A DNA stretch of 30,152 nucleotides from Oppiella nova (Eukaryota > Arthropoda > Arachnida > Sarcoptiformes > Oppiidae), in contig CAJPVJ010000259.1 in the NCBI GenBank assembly GCA_905397405.1, positions 1 through 30,152 on the forward strand, given 5' to 3'. Position numbers and translations under genes: made by a program. Below are positions 19,248 to 30,047 of the stretch, piece by piece. Below the pieces are notes generated by a model. The model made no database searches. It saw only the letters and a list, made by a program, of their open reading frames with translations, and was not told the DNA's origin. Position 1 is the stretch's first letter. Each line of letters opens with the position of its first letter.

Positions 19248-20335
19248 ATGAATGCTAATGAAACCAACCTTGATGATGAATTAAAAGCACAATTGACCGA
19301 AACAAACAAAATAGGTTTTGGAGTATTTAGTTCGGTTTACAAAGTGACCAAGGACCATAGCAAATATGCTCTCAAGGAAATCCAATTGACAGGTATTGTA
19401 ACTTATTTACAGTATTATAATTTATCCAATAGTTACAAAAGGTTTTATTATAATCAAAATGACTGTTACTTTACTTACAGAACAACTGAATGAAAATGAG
19501 AAGAAATATCTCAGAGAGCTGTCAATCATAAAAGAGCTGAAAAACAGCCATGTGGTCGGGTATGTCATGTCGTGGACTTCACCCACCGTTACATACATAA
19601 TGATGGAGTTGTGTGAATGCGATCTCAATGTATTGATTGAGTCAATGACAGCCATATTTAAATGCGCCGACAATGTAGAGCCCAACCATTTCGAGTACTT
19701 CGTGTCGTATCATATATTTCATGAGATATCACTGGGAGTCCATTATATTCACACCCAAACACCCCCTATAATGCATCGGGACCTTAAACCAACAAACATC
19801 CTGATGGCCAGCGATGGTAGTTTGAAGCTAGGTGATTTTGGGTTGGCTAAGGTTAAGGACAAAGGGACGGTGACAAACACGGTAGGGGTGGGCTGCGAGG
19901 CTTATATAGCGCCTGAAGTTAGCAAACCTGAACGATTGCACCACCACTACAATGAATTGTGTGATATGTATAGCTTGGGCATGATTGGACAGACAGTTTT
20001 TATATTTGATTTGTGAGTATAATTAATCCTATACTAGACTTTAATTTTTAATAATTTAAATAATGAACTAGCTTTTAATCTTGATAAGTTTGGCTATACC
20101 AAATGATAGTGACTCGCAAAGAATTACAGGTTTGCGCGATATAATGAACCAGCTCATTCACCGCACACCTAATAAAAGACCAAATAGTGTGAAACTGTTG
20201 GAAATGTTGAGCAAAATTGACAAAATGGATGATAAGAAAGTTTTGGGTGAATACAAGGATTATGAAAATGGTTTAAATAACTCGCATAAATATCTGAAAC
20301 AATTTGTATCCATCAGAATTAACAAACTAAAGTAA
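19248..20335 (+). CDS. k13: small protein kinase, type A
   Basis: Exons 19248-19392, 19481-20012 and 20089-20335 splice in frame to about 307 aa (introns 88 and 76 bp). ATG gives MNANETNLDDELKA, where the other copies have MSANE. The glycine loop reads GFGVFSSV: the third glycine is Ser, a change tolerated in some active kinases. ALK Lys43, HRDLKPTN, GDFG, APEV and RPNSVKLLEML are all present. Intron 1 stays open in the exon-2 frame just upstream of the acceptor, but the acag|aacaactg acceptor matches every paralogue, so the spliced model is preferred. It is probably active and is paired divergently with s3. Confidence 0.85.
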
Positions 20336-20768
20336 GTTAATTATTTAAATGAGAATAGGCAATTTATGTGTAACTTAAATATTTGTATAATAAAATTGTT
20401 GTTAATTTTATTTTTATAAAATAATTATTTATCATTTTAATTATGGTTAGATAGAATAAATAATTAATTAATTAAAAATGTGTATTATTATCATCATCCG
20501 GTAAATAAATTGCAATATTTTTTATCTCATACACAAAAGTGTTTTATCTATACTTATTTAATTATTGAGTAAAAGTGTTATATACTTACAAAATACATTT
20601 ATTAAATGATCAAATATTAATTGTAAAATTTTATTTAGCGTATTTAATTTAGTAAATTTATTTTAATTATTTAAATGAAAATTTATAGATTAAATACTTA
20701 TAAAAAAAGTTTGGTTATCTCTAAGTTATCTAAAATATTTATTCTGTGAAATACAATGAATCACTATT
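20336..20768. repeat. 3' flank of k13, shared array sequence
   Basis: No gene is visible. It is the same type-A downstream flank as at 3,084, 13,643 and 22,086, with the tcatcatccggtaaataaattgc patch. Confidence 0.65.
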
Positions 20769-20936
20769 ACCGGAAATATTACGGCAATTGCTATCATCAG
20801 TCTCATTATATTTATTATTGTAATACAGATAGTAATAGCTCATTGCTTCTCACAATTGCCTTAAAGGTATGAAATAGACTTAATAAGTAAATAATGATAA
20901 AGATAACCACCAAAAATGTGTAAATGTCTATATAAG
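20769..20936 (+). promoter_or_regulatory. k14 upstream block and TATA box
   Basis: accggaaatattacggcaat starts at 20769, 228 bp before the ATG; TATATAAG at 20929-20936, 61 bp before it. It has the type-B arrangement, although the body of k14 is mostly type A. Confidence 0.5.
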
Positions 20937-20996
20937 TGCTAATTATTTGTTCATTTTATATAATACAGTATTTCTAGAGAAAATCATATTGTCAAT

Positions 20997-22085
20997 ATGA
21001 GTGACAATAACAATATTTGTGAGGATTTAACGACATTTACGAACCAATTGACAGATGAACCAATAATATTAGGAACTGGATCATATGGAAAAGTTTATAA
21101 AGTGACCAAGGACCATATCAACTATGCTCTCAAGGAAATCCAATTGACAGGTATTGTAATTTATTTACAGTATTATAATTTATCCAATAGTTACAAAAAG
21201 TTTTATTATAATCAAAATGACTGTTAATTACAGAACAACTGAATGAAAGTGAGAAGAAATATCTCAGAGAGCTGTCAATCATGAAAGAGCTGGACAACAG
21301 CCATGTGGTCGGGTATGTCATGTCGTGGACTTCACCCACTGTTATATACATAATGATGGAGTTGTGTGAATGCGATCTCAATGTATTGATTAAGTCAATG
21401 ACAGCCATATTTAAATGCGCCGACAATGTAGAGCCCAACGATTTCGAGTACTTCGTGTCGTTTAGTATATTCTATGAGATAGCACAGGGAGTCCATTACA
21501 TCCACTCATTCAAACCGCACCCCATTATGCACCGGGACCTCAAGCCATCCAATATTCTAATGGACAGGAATGGCGTATTGAAGCTAGCAGATTTTGGTCT
21601 GGCTAAGGTGGTAGAAGGGTCGGTGACACATACATCAGTAGTAGGTGCCGCTTTTTATAGGGCGCCCGAAGTTGAAAAAGGTTCGCCTAATCTTCACTAC
21701 AAACAGTCGGCCGATATGTATAGCCTGGGTATGATTGGACAGACAGTTTTTATATGTGATTTGTGAGTATAATTAATCCTATACTAGACTTAAATTTTTA
21801 ATAATTTAAATAATGAACTAGCTTTTAATCTTGATAAGTTTGGCTATACCAAATGATAGTGACTCGCAAAGAATCACAGGTTTACGCGATATAATGAACC
21901 AGCTCATTCATCGCAAACCTAATGAAAGACCAAATAGTGTGAAACTGTTGCAAATGTTGAGCAAAATTGACAAAATAGATGATAAGAAAGTTTTGGATGA
22001 ATACAAGGATTATGAAAATAGTTTAAACAATTCGCATAAATTTCTAAATCAATTTGTATCCATCAGAATTAATAAACTAAAGTAA
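20997..22085 (+). CDS. k14: small protein kinase, A/B mosaic
   Basis: Exons 20997-21150, 21234-21762 and 21839-22085 splice in frame to about 309 aa. The promoter and N-terminus are type B (MSDNNNICEDL, GTGSYGKV). The end of exon 1, intron 1 and the first part of exon 2 are type A (YALKEIQLT, YIMMELCECDL). From about 21,455 to 21,720 exon 2 is type B (FSIFYEIAQG, HRDLKPSNILMDRNG, LADFGLAKVV, YRAPEV). It then returns to type A (MYSLGMIGQTVFICDL, intron 2, exon 3). All catalytic motifs are intact. The patchwork fits gene conversion or repeated unequal exchange between neighbours. It is probably an active kinase with the activation segment of one subtype and the remaining lobes of the other. Confidence 0.85.
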
Positions 22086-22382
22086 GTTAATTATTTAAAT
22101 AATAATAGGGAATTCATGTTTAACTTAAATATTTGTATAAAAAAATTGTTGTTAATTTTATTTTTATAAAATAATTATTTATCATTTTAATTATGGTTAG
22201 ATAGAATAAATAATTAATTAATTAAAAATTAATTTATTACTATCATCATCCGGTAAATAAATTGCAATATTTTTTATCTCATCCACTATACTTATTTAAT
22301 TATTGAGTAAAAGTGTTATAAAAGTTTAGTTATCTCTGAGTTATCTAAAATATTTATTCTGTGAAATACAATGAATCAATAC
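22086..22382. repeat. 3' flank of k14, shared array sequence
   Basis: No gene is visible. It is a shorter version of the type-A downstream flank. About 100 bp found behind k13 are missing here after ttattgagtaaaagtgttat. Confidence 0.6.
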
Positions 22383-22551
22383 TTCCGGAAATATTACGGC
22401 AATTGTTATTATCAGTCTCATTATATTTATTATTGTAAAACAGGTAATAATAGCTCACTACTTCTCACAATTGCCTTAAAAGGTATGAAATAGACTTAAA
22501 AAGTAAATACTGATAAGATTACCACAAAAAATGTGTAAATGTCTATATAAG
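22383..22551 (+). promoter_or_regulatory. k15 upstream block and TATA box
   Basis: ttccggaaatattacggcaa from 22383, 229 bp before the ATG; TATATAAG at 22544-22551, 61 bp before it. If this promoter works as in the paralogues, the fusion gene inherits kinase-type expression. Confidence 0.5.
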
Positions 22552-22611
22552 TGCTAATTATTTGTTCATTTTATATAATACAGTATTTCTAGAGAATATC
22601 ATATTGTCAAT

Positions 22612-25354
22612 ATGAGTGACAATAACATTATTTGTGATGAGGATTTAAACACATTTACGAGCCAATTGACAGATGAACTAATAATAGGAACTGGATCATA
22701 TGGAAATGTTTGTAAAGTGACCAAGGACCAAATTGACTATGCGTTCAAAGTGATTCCAATTAAAGGTACTGATACAGTATTATCTAATGTTATTTAAAAT
22801 GTAATACAGTACAAATATAATATACTAAAATATAATGAACAATATATACAAATATATACAGTACAAAGTTCTAAACATTTAATAAAAACATACTAGTATG
22901 TAATTATATACCTTTAATTTATTCGCAGACCTGAAGCCTGATGAATTGACTGCTGATGAACTGAGAGAGTTGTCAATCATGAAGAACCTGAAGGATAATC
23001 ATGTGGTCGAGTATAAGATGTCGTGGACTAGGGATGGCTTTTCATACATATTGATGGAGTTATGTGAATGCGATTTGAATGCATTGATTGACTCCATGAA
23101 AGGGCTGACCAAATGTGACGACAATGTAGAGCCCAACCATTTCGAGTACTTCGTGTCGTTTAGTATATTCCATGAGATATCACAAGGAATCCGTTACATC
23201 CACTCATTCAAACCCTATCCCATTATGCACCGGGACCTCAAACCATCCAATATTCTAATGGACAGGAATGGTGTATTGAAGCTAGCAGATTTTGGTCTGG
23301 CTAAAGTGTTGTCGGACAAGGGGTCGGTCACACACACGGCCGGTGTGGGCTCGGAGGGGTTTATGGCACCGGAAATAAGTCATAGCAGTAATAATCATCA
23401 CTACAAACAGTCGGCCGATATATATAGCCTGGGTATGTGCGGCCAGAAAATATTTGTCTATAACCTGTAAGTGTGCTTGTTCATATAGTTTTAAAGGTAG
23501 TAAATATATTATAATAATTGTTTCAATCATTTGCACAGTTTATCCGAAGCAAGTGTAACTAAAAGGATTCAATCTTTGCGCGATATTATAAATAAAATGA
23601 TCAAGGTTAAATTTAGTGCTCGACCAAATAGTGCTGAGCTGCTAGAAATGCTGAGCGAAATTGAGCCAGTTGATATGGAATCAGTTTTGACCAAGTACCT
23701 GGATTATACTGATTATACTTATAATAGTGGATCCGAAACAGAGACAGCGGACGAAGAGTTTGATTATGAAGAGTATGAAGAGGACTTTGGCTTAAACACA
23801 ACAGAAGACACAGAAATCGATATTCCAGAAGAAGAGGAAGAAACAGATGATTGGGTTTCAGATGAAAAGACATCTCCAGATAAATGGCTTTCCTTATTCA
23901 CACTTAAAAGTGGCCCTAAATTAGATCCAATTCCTTCAGAACCTATTGATGTCTTTAACTATTATTTATCACAAGAATTGTTAAACGAGATTCTGGAGTG
24001 CAGTAATATGTATGCATTTCGTGAGAATTCAAATCACATTATTATCACATTAGATGAATTGAAAAAGGTGATCGGGATTCAGATATTAATGGGAGTAAAG
24101 CAATTGAGTTCTGAAAAAAAGCACTGGTCAAAAAATCCGTTTTATCGAACCAAAGAAATAGTGAATGCGATGAATTATAATCGATATGTTCATATCAAAA
24201 ATGTCCTCCGATTCTATCAAATTAATTCTGAGATAGAATTGAAAGCAACAGATCCAAACATATATAAAGTGAGATTATTATTAAGAACATTATCAGAAGT
24301 ATCACATTATTTATATCAACCATCCAAAGAGATTACAATTGATGAATCATTAGCACGATTCCGTGGAAGGTATAAAGATCTGCAAACAATTCCGAGTAAA
24401 GCCTCCAAAACAGGAATCAAATTCTATTCAATTTGTGACTCTAATAATGGATTTTTGTATTATTCGATAACACACGGCGACACAAAAGATATTAGACTGA
24501 ACTTTTCACATAATATTGTAATTCGATTGCTTGAACTCGCGCAAATCAGTGAGGGCCACATATTATATACTGACAATTTTTATTCGAGTCCTTCTCTGGC
24601 AAAGAAATTAATTTCAATGGGAATTGGGTTTTGCGGTACAGTGAGAAAGAATCGAATAGGTCTTCCGGATGACATTAAGACGAATCCAGTGAATAAGGAT
24701 AGAGTTGGACCCGAATATATGCGAAATGGAAATCTCTTTTGTGTGAGTTGGTTTGACCATAAACTTGTGATTTGCATATCAACACATATTGGTAAAGGTG
24801 TCGTCAAACAACTCCGCAGAAGTAAAATGTATAAGGAAACTGGAGGCAAAAAAGAAATAGATATTCCAATCATTATTACAGATTACAACAAGAACATGAA
24901 AGGTGTAGATTTGAATGATCAGAAGAAAACATATGTCTCATATCCTCACAAACACCTTAATTGGCCTCAAGTTGTATGGCATTGGTATTTATATTCAGCA
25001 CTCATTAATTCACACATTATTTACTCATTTGGATCAAAACGAATTAATCCCGGAGACTTTAAGCTGTCAATTGCCTTCTCATTACTGGGACAGACTACTG
25101 GTCATAATATATCTGTTTCCACACCTGTCACTACATCGTCATCAAATTTAACTACATCTGTGTCTCAATCTGTTTCTGAATGTCGTAGACTTAATGCTAA
25201 ACTTGAACAAACCGGTGAAAGAAAGTGTTGTGACATTTGTAAACTTACAAAGAAGTACAAACAGGTTATGCTAAGATGTTCGGTTTGTAAAAAACATTAC
25301 TGTAGTGTCTCATTAACTTTAGATTTGACTTGTTTTCAAAAACATGTTAATTAA
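22612..25354 (+). CDS. k15: kinase-piggyBac transposase fusion gene
   Basis: Exons 22612-22765, 22929-23466 and 23539-25354 splice in frame to a predicted 835 aa. Residues 1-289 are a type-B kinase with every core motif: GTGSYGNV (26-33), Lys46, HRDLKPSN (152-159), DFG (172-174), an APEI form of APE, and most of the exon-3 C-lobe (ARPNSAELLEML). After LDYTD (DNA 23713) the protein becomes a piggyBac-type transposase: an acidic low-complexity leader (about 294-336), then the DDE core. Acidic residues are in TIDESLARFRGR (Asp499), LYTDNFYSS (Asp576) and MKGVDLNDQ (Asp688, Asp691), matching the catalytic set known from piggyBac. HLNWPQVVWHW follows, and a C-terminal Cys-rich zinc domain (CCDIC...CSVC...HYC...C, 794-829). 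No stop interrupts it. The 3' acceptor is the normal kinase one (gcacag|tttatcc). No transposon end was found at the junction. About 24 C-terminal kinase residues are replaced. Domestication or chance read-through is not decided by sequence alone. Confidence 0.8.
23714..25354 (+). mobile_element. piggyBac-superfamily transposase segment
   Basis: This is the transposase part of k15, about 546 codons and near the usual length of piggyBac proteins, without stop or frameshift. Similarity is to the DDE_Tnp_1_7 core plus a PGBD4-like C-terminal zinc ribbon, judged from motifs. A bounded transposon is not visible: no TTAA at the 5' junction, no piggyBac-like terminal repeat (TTAACCC-type) there, and none recognised in about 600 bp after the stop. 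It therefore looks like a captured coding segment and not a whole element. Confidence 0.75.
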
Positions 25355-25742
25355 TCAATTCATATTAAATACAACAAACAGTAATAAAATATTTATTTAT
25401 TAATTAAAGTTAATTTTTAAATTTCGTTATATAAATTAATATAATATAAATTATTAAAATGTTGTGATATAATTTGTTGCTATTGGCTAGTATAAAAGTT
25501 TGTAAATTAATTTAATAAATTATAACTCAAATTAAATATAATTTATTTTTAAATCAAAGATTTCTTATTTAAACGAAATAATTTGATATCCAATATTTAT
25601 ATATCATTAACATAGGATATCATATCTTACATTTGGGTTTACCAAGTTTCTATTACCAATCAACTTATTTATCAATCAATTATTATTTACTATAAACTTG
25701 AATAACTTACTGACCAATGGCCATTTAACTTAATTAGCAAAG

Positions 25743-25757
25743 TTAGGTTAGGTTAGG
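25743..25757 (+). repeat. Three TTAGG units
   Basis: TTAGG occurs three times in tandem (gttaggttaggttaggtc). TTAGG is the common arthropod telomere unit, but three copies can arise by chance. Confidence 0.6.
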
Positions 25758-26293
25758 TCAAGACACGTTTATTCCACTTATCTAATTAAAAATATGTCCA
25801 CTGGTCAGTTAGTTATTTGAGTTTAGGCTTTTTCGGTTTTGTTTTTTAGATTGTAACCATACTTTGTACAATGTGCCTGCCAGCATGTAAATTTTAATAT
25901 ATTGAATATTAATATATTTAAAATATTGCATGGATTTTGGGTAATAAATGTTTTCATAAAATCTCTTTCCCCGTTTCCTTCTAATCTTGAACAATTTTGT
26001 CACAAGCATATTGGTATAGAAAAACCATATTTCTCATAAGATTTTTATTGATCAAGCTCAAACGTAACCCATCTAAATTATATAAACGAATCCAAAAGGT
26101 TTTGCAAAACTTTTATGCACCCTTCCTCCCAGCACATTTATACAGTGAGCTATTTTTAAGGTGCTTGGGTAAATTCAGATGGTCTCTCAATGGTTACTAG
26201 TACTTCACTATTAGCCAATCACATTATGAGATAATACTATCAAACAGTTAATGGTATGTGTTATACGCTATTTAAATGTGTTATGAATACATG

Positions 26294-26329
26294 CTCTCTC
26301 TCTCTCTCCCTCTCTCTCTCCCTCTCTCT

Positions 26330-26369
<40 letters not shown>
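26294..26369. repeat. CT/TC microsatellite
   Basis: About 76 bp of almost pure CT repeats with a few CC interruptions. It is a polypyrimidine tract on +. Confidence 0.95.
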
Positions 26370-26370
<1 letters not shown>

Positions 26371-26429
26371 GATATACATCTCTACATTTATTTCTTGTTT
26401 TATTACATCATTTGGTTTGTGAGAAAAGT

Positions 26430-27531
26430 GTCTCAAAAAGAAATCCCATTTATTTCTCGCGACTCACAAAAACTTGTTTTCATAAGTCTCTCAATTTGAA
26501 AACCTTTTTAAAAAGCTTTTCTCTTTTGCTTATTTCCTACAAAAACACTGAATTGCCTGATATAGTGAACCAATTTGTAAACCTTAAATGTACAGTAATA
26601 TTCAGTACATTATAATCGATACTACAATAAAACATTTTATTATTTTCAAAAATAAAACTTTTATTGTGAATACAAATCATTAAATTGTTTTCTAGAGAAT
26701 TGTGAGCTCATTAATAAAATTAATATATCAATTTAATGTCTATATTACTTTTATTAATAATAATTTTATAAGGAAATTTTGATAATTAATACGGTTTAAG
26801 TTTACAATTCAATTGATTATAATAATTATATGCCTTTCTCTTAATTATTGATTTTTATCACAAAACAATTTTTAAACAAAATTTTATTGTCAATAAATAT
26901 CTGTTTAGTGTTTAACTATACTAGTACAGTAATTATGATAAGTTGTTAAGACAATTGATTAATGGGAAACTTATTTAGTTTTTGTTTATATTTATTTTTA
27001 AATTATTTTTATTAATCAAAAATAAGTTTCAAGGATTTTTTGTTGCTAAAACTAATAAATCATTGATAGGCTTGACTTAAATAATTAGATTTATTATATA
27101 ATAATAATTAAGATTTATAAAGAATTTTAAGCAAATGTTTTCCTTATAATTTGTACAATTTGTTTCAATATACTTATCATAAGTGGAATTTATAAATATT
27201 TTGAATAAATTCATTTTGAAATGAGAATTATGATTGAATACTCTGTCAATATTTATTTTACTAACATTTAAGCATTTTACATTCACATTTTAGTATTTCA
27301 TTTTACAGTTAAGTACTACAGTATTTAAAATTTAAATTTTAAATTAAAAGTTATTTATAGAAATAAATTTTTTGATATTGAGAAAATATTTTTTATTAAA
27401 TTAAACTTTTATGAATATTCAAAGTAATTTTAATGTATAAATTTGGAAAATTATAAGTATGCAATGCAATTCAATATAATATATTATATATAAAATAATA
27501 AGGAGATAAAAATAAAGTAAAACTTTCCAAA
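26430..27531. repeat. First copy of about 1.1-kb direct repeat (3' flank of s4)
   Basis: From tgtctcaaaaagaaatccca the sequence is repeated at about 28,982-30,047 with small indels and substitutions. Both copies are followed by exon 3 of an s gene on the minus strand. No gene is seen inside. Confidence 0.85.
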
Positions 27532-28766
27532 CTATCTCACTGTCACTGACATCTCATTGTCGGCTATTTCGTCTTCTGGGACATACACCTCATTGGTCTC
27601 ATCTTTCTTAAGATATCTTAACCCATACAGAGGTATGAATATAATGACACCAATTATGAGGAATATTATAGTCAATAGGATAATGGATCGCCAGACAAGC
27701 CTGTGAGCACCGGATGGTACGATAAGTACGATATCTGTGGTAACAGTAGTCCAATACTCTTCAGTGTTTTCGTCTTCAGGCACGTCATAGTACTTGAGAA
27801 TCATTTTATAGTCTTTTTCCCAGAAGTCACAGTCAAAGAGTTCCCAAATTGAATCCTTAAGTCATTTACACATTTATTGAATACCATCTCTCATATAATA
27901 CCGGTGCGTTTAGGGACTTACGGTTTTGTTGCCTAATTCTATGTCAATTATAGCCTCATCGTTGACCACATAAACGGGAGGAACCATTCGTAGGACTCCT
28001 TTGAAATCCATTGCCTTATAGTTTGCGTTGATTTTAATTTTATTGTTTTCAAATTTTTGGACCCCTATAATACTAGTCTGTGTTTCATTCTTATACAAAA
28101 TAAAATCAATATAAAGTCTATTTTGTGTGATTAAAGACAAAACAAATGATCGCTCGTTATATGACGAAAGGATTCCATATAGAGTGGCATAGATTGGCCC
28201 CTCCACTCCAAATACATCGGATATTAAACCCATATTAGGGATATTGAGACCGATTGGCAATTCGCTATTAAGAGCCAATTGTAGGGAAGTGTTGGATAGT
28301 TCACGAAAAACATAGTAATCATTGCCACTGAATATAAACACTAAATAATAGTAATCAGGTTTGGGCTCAAAATCGCGAACAAACTGTCGGTTCCTATTCA
28401 CTATTATTGAGAACCCGGAGTCAAAATCTGTTAAATTAGCACCTTTTTGAAGGTATATTTGTTTGAAAAATATGTTTATGGTAATTATTTACAGTTAGAA
28501 ATAATACCTATAAATAGGTCTTTAATAGGAAACTCTTCACGTTTGTGTTGCCATACCTTTCCGTCCCAATCAACTCGTGGTAACTCTTTCTTAATCATCG
28601 GATATACCATTGAATCTCTAATTATGTAAACACTTGTTAGAGTTTCAAACATTTTGTCAATTAGTTTGCCATTCATTAAGGATTTGTCACAAAACTTGTT
28701 TGATACAAGTTGACAGTTAGTTACTGTTGTTAAACTAAACACAATTATTAAACACTTAAATAGCAT
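27532..28766 (-). CDS. s4: type I membrane protein, complete
   Basis: Exons 28766-28508, 28442-27922 and 27855-27532 splice in frame to about 367 aa (introns 65 and 66 bp; phases 1 and 0). Signal peptide is at residues 1 to about 18 (LFKCLIIVFSLTTVTNC). The ectodomain carries CDKSLMNGKLIDKMF, YIIRDSMVYPM, DSGFSIIVNRNRQ, YYLVFIFSGNDYYVFREL, GLISDVFGVEGPIYATLY and YVVNDEAIIDIELGNKT. Exon 3 adds WELFDCDFWEKDY, a transmembrane helix (about 317-339, IILLTIIFLIIGVIIFIPLY) and an acidic 28-residue tail ending SVTVR. The YxF.G..YYxF...P...G pattern faintly recalls hemopexin-type repeats, but I cannot assign a family. It is the only whole, unambiguous copy of the s family here. It lies in a tandem unit with s5. 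Confidence 0.85.
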
Positions 28767-28980
28767 TTTGATTTGAGATTAAAATAAAAAGATTATCTAA
28801 TGAATAGATTTGATCACAGATGTTATCATTTATTTCAACGAATATTGTATTTATTCATTACAAATTGTACTTTCATATTGAGTTAGAAAAATCAAATAAT
28901 GAGTTTATTTCGCGCAAAATTAACAATTGGTTAGTTAGTACTGTATTAATAACACTTAGAATAAGTTAGTATTAATTAAA
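28767..28980. repeat. 5' flank of s4, duplicated at 17,227-17,458
   Basis: Presumed promoter region of s4. Near-identical to the s2 upstream region until agttagtattaatta, where the next tandem unit begins. No clear TATA box is assigned. Confidence 0.6.
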
Positions 28981-30047
28981 GTGTCTCAAAAAGAAATCCC
29001 ATTTATTTCTCGCGACTCACAAAAACTTGTTTTCATAAGTCTCTCAATTTGAAAACCTTTTTAAAAAGCTTTTCTCTTTTGCTTATTTCCTACAAAAACA
29101 CTGAATCGCCTGATATAGTGAACCACTTTTTAAACCTTAAATGTACAGTAATATTCAGTACATTATAATCGATACTACAATAAAACATTTTATTATTTTC
29201 AAAAATAAAACTTTTATTGTGAATACAAATCACTAAATTGTTTTCTACAGAATTGTGAGCTCATTAATAAAATTAATATATCAATTTAATGTCCATATTA
29301 CTTTTATTAATAATAATTTTATAAGGAAATTTTGATAATTAATACCGTTTAAGTTTACAATTCAATTGATTATAATAATTATATGCCTTTCTCTTAATTA
29401 TTGATTTTTATCACAAAACTTTTTAAACAAAATTTTATTGTCAATAAATATCTGTTTAGTGTTTAACTATACTAGTACAGTAATTAATAATTATGATAAG
29501 TTGTTAAGACAATTGATTAATGGGAAACTTATTTAGTTTTTATTTATATTTATTTTAAAATTATTTTTATTAATCAAAAATAAGTTTCAAGGATTTTTTG
29601 TTGCTAAAACTAATAAATCATTGATAGGCTTGACTTAAATAATTAGATTTATTATATAATAATAATTAAGATTTATAAAGAATTTTAAGCAAATGTTTTC
29701 CTTATAATTTGTACAATTTGTTTCAATATACTTATCATAAGTAGAATTTATAAATATTTTGAATAAATTCATTTTTTAATGAGAATTATGATTGAATACT
29801 CTGTCAATAGTTATTTTACTAAAATTTAAGCATTTTACATTCACATTTTAGTATTTCATTTTACAGTTAAGTACTATTTAAATTAAAAGTTATTTATAGA
29901 AATAAATTTTTTGATATTGAGAAAATATTTTTTATTAAATTAAACTTGTATGAATATTCAAAGTAATTCTAATGTATAAGTATGAAAATAAATGCAATTC
30001 AATATATAAAATAATAAGGAGATAAAAATAAAGTAAAACTTTCCAAA
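28981..30047. repeat. Second copy of about 1.1-kb direct repeat (3' flank of s5)
   Basis: Matches 26,430-27,531 almost throughout, with a few short deletions (for example after ttaagtacta near 29,875). The repeat period of about 2.55 kb marks a tandem duplication of a whole s-gene unit. Confidence 0.85.

Larger units (their letters stand above)
25355..26429. other. Intergenic after k15; TC microsatellite and short TTAGG run
   Basis: No gene is recognised. The short open frames here lack family motifs. The expected kinase 3' flank does not resume after the transposase, so the breakpoint on this side is not located. Base composition is slightly less AT-rich around 25,730-26,200. Confidence 0.55.

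Noticed and set aside
1613-22085. Naming the kinases as PERK, GCN2, PKR or NEK orthologues
   Set aside because: The MELCE and HRDLKPSNI motifs are suggestive of eIF2-alpha kinases, but there is no kinase insert, regulatory domain or enough diagnostic residues to assign a subfamily.
24580-24873. Minus-strand and shifted frames inside the transposase (also 23,613 and 24,915)
   Set aside because: Overlap a long coherent transposase frame and show no recognisable protein.
25355-26000. 3' terminal repeat of a piggyBac element after the transposase stop
   Set aside because: Searched by eye for TTAA plus a GGG-type end or an inverted match to sequence before 23,714; none convincing.
25809-26615. 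Open frames of 66-67 codons between 25.8 and 26.6 kb
   Set aside because: Low-complexity composition, no motif, no paralogue among the gene families; one lies in the non-coding direct repeat.
27077-27286. 69-codon minus-strand frame
   Set aside because: Not preserved as a frame in the second copy of the repeat (about 29,630-29,830), which argues against coding.
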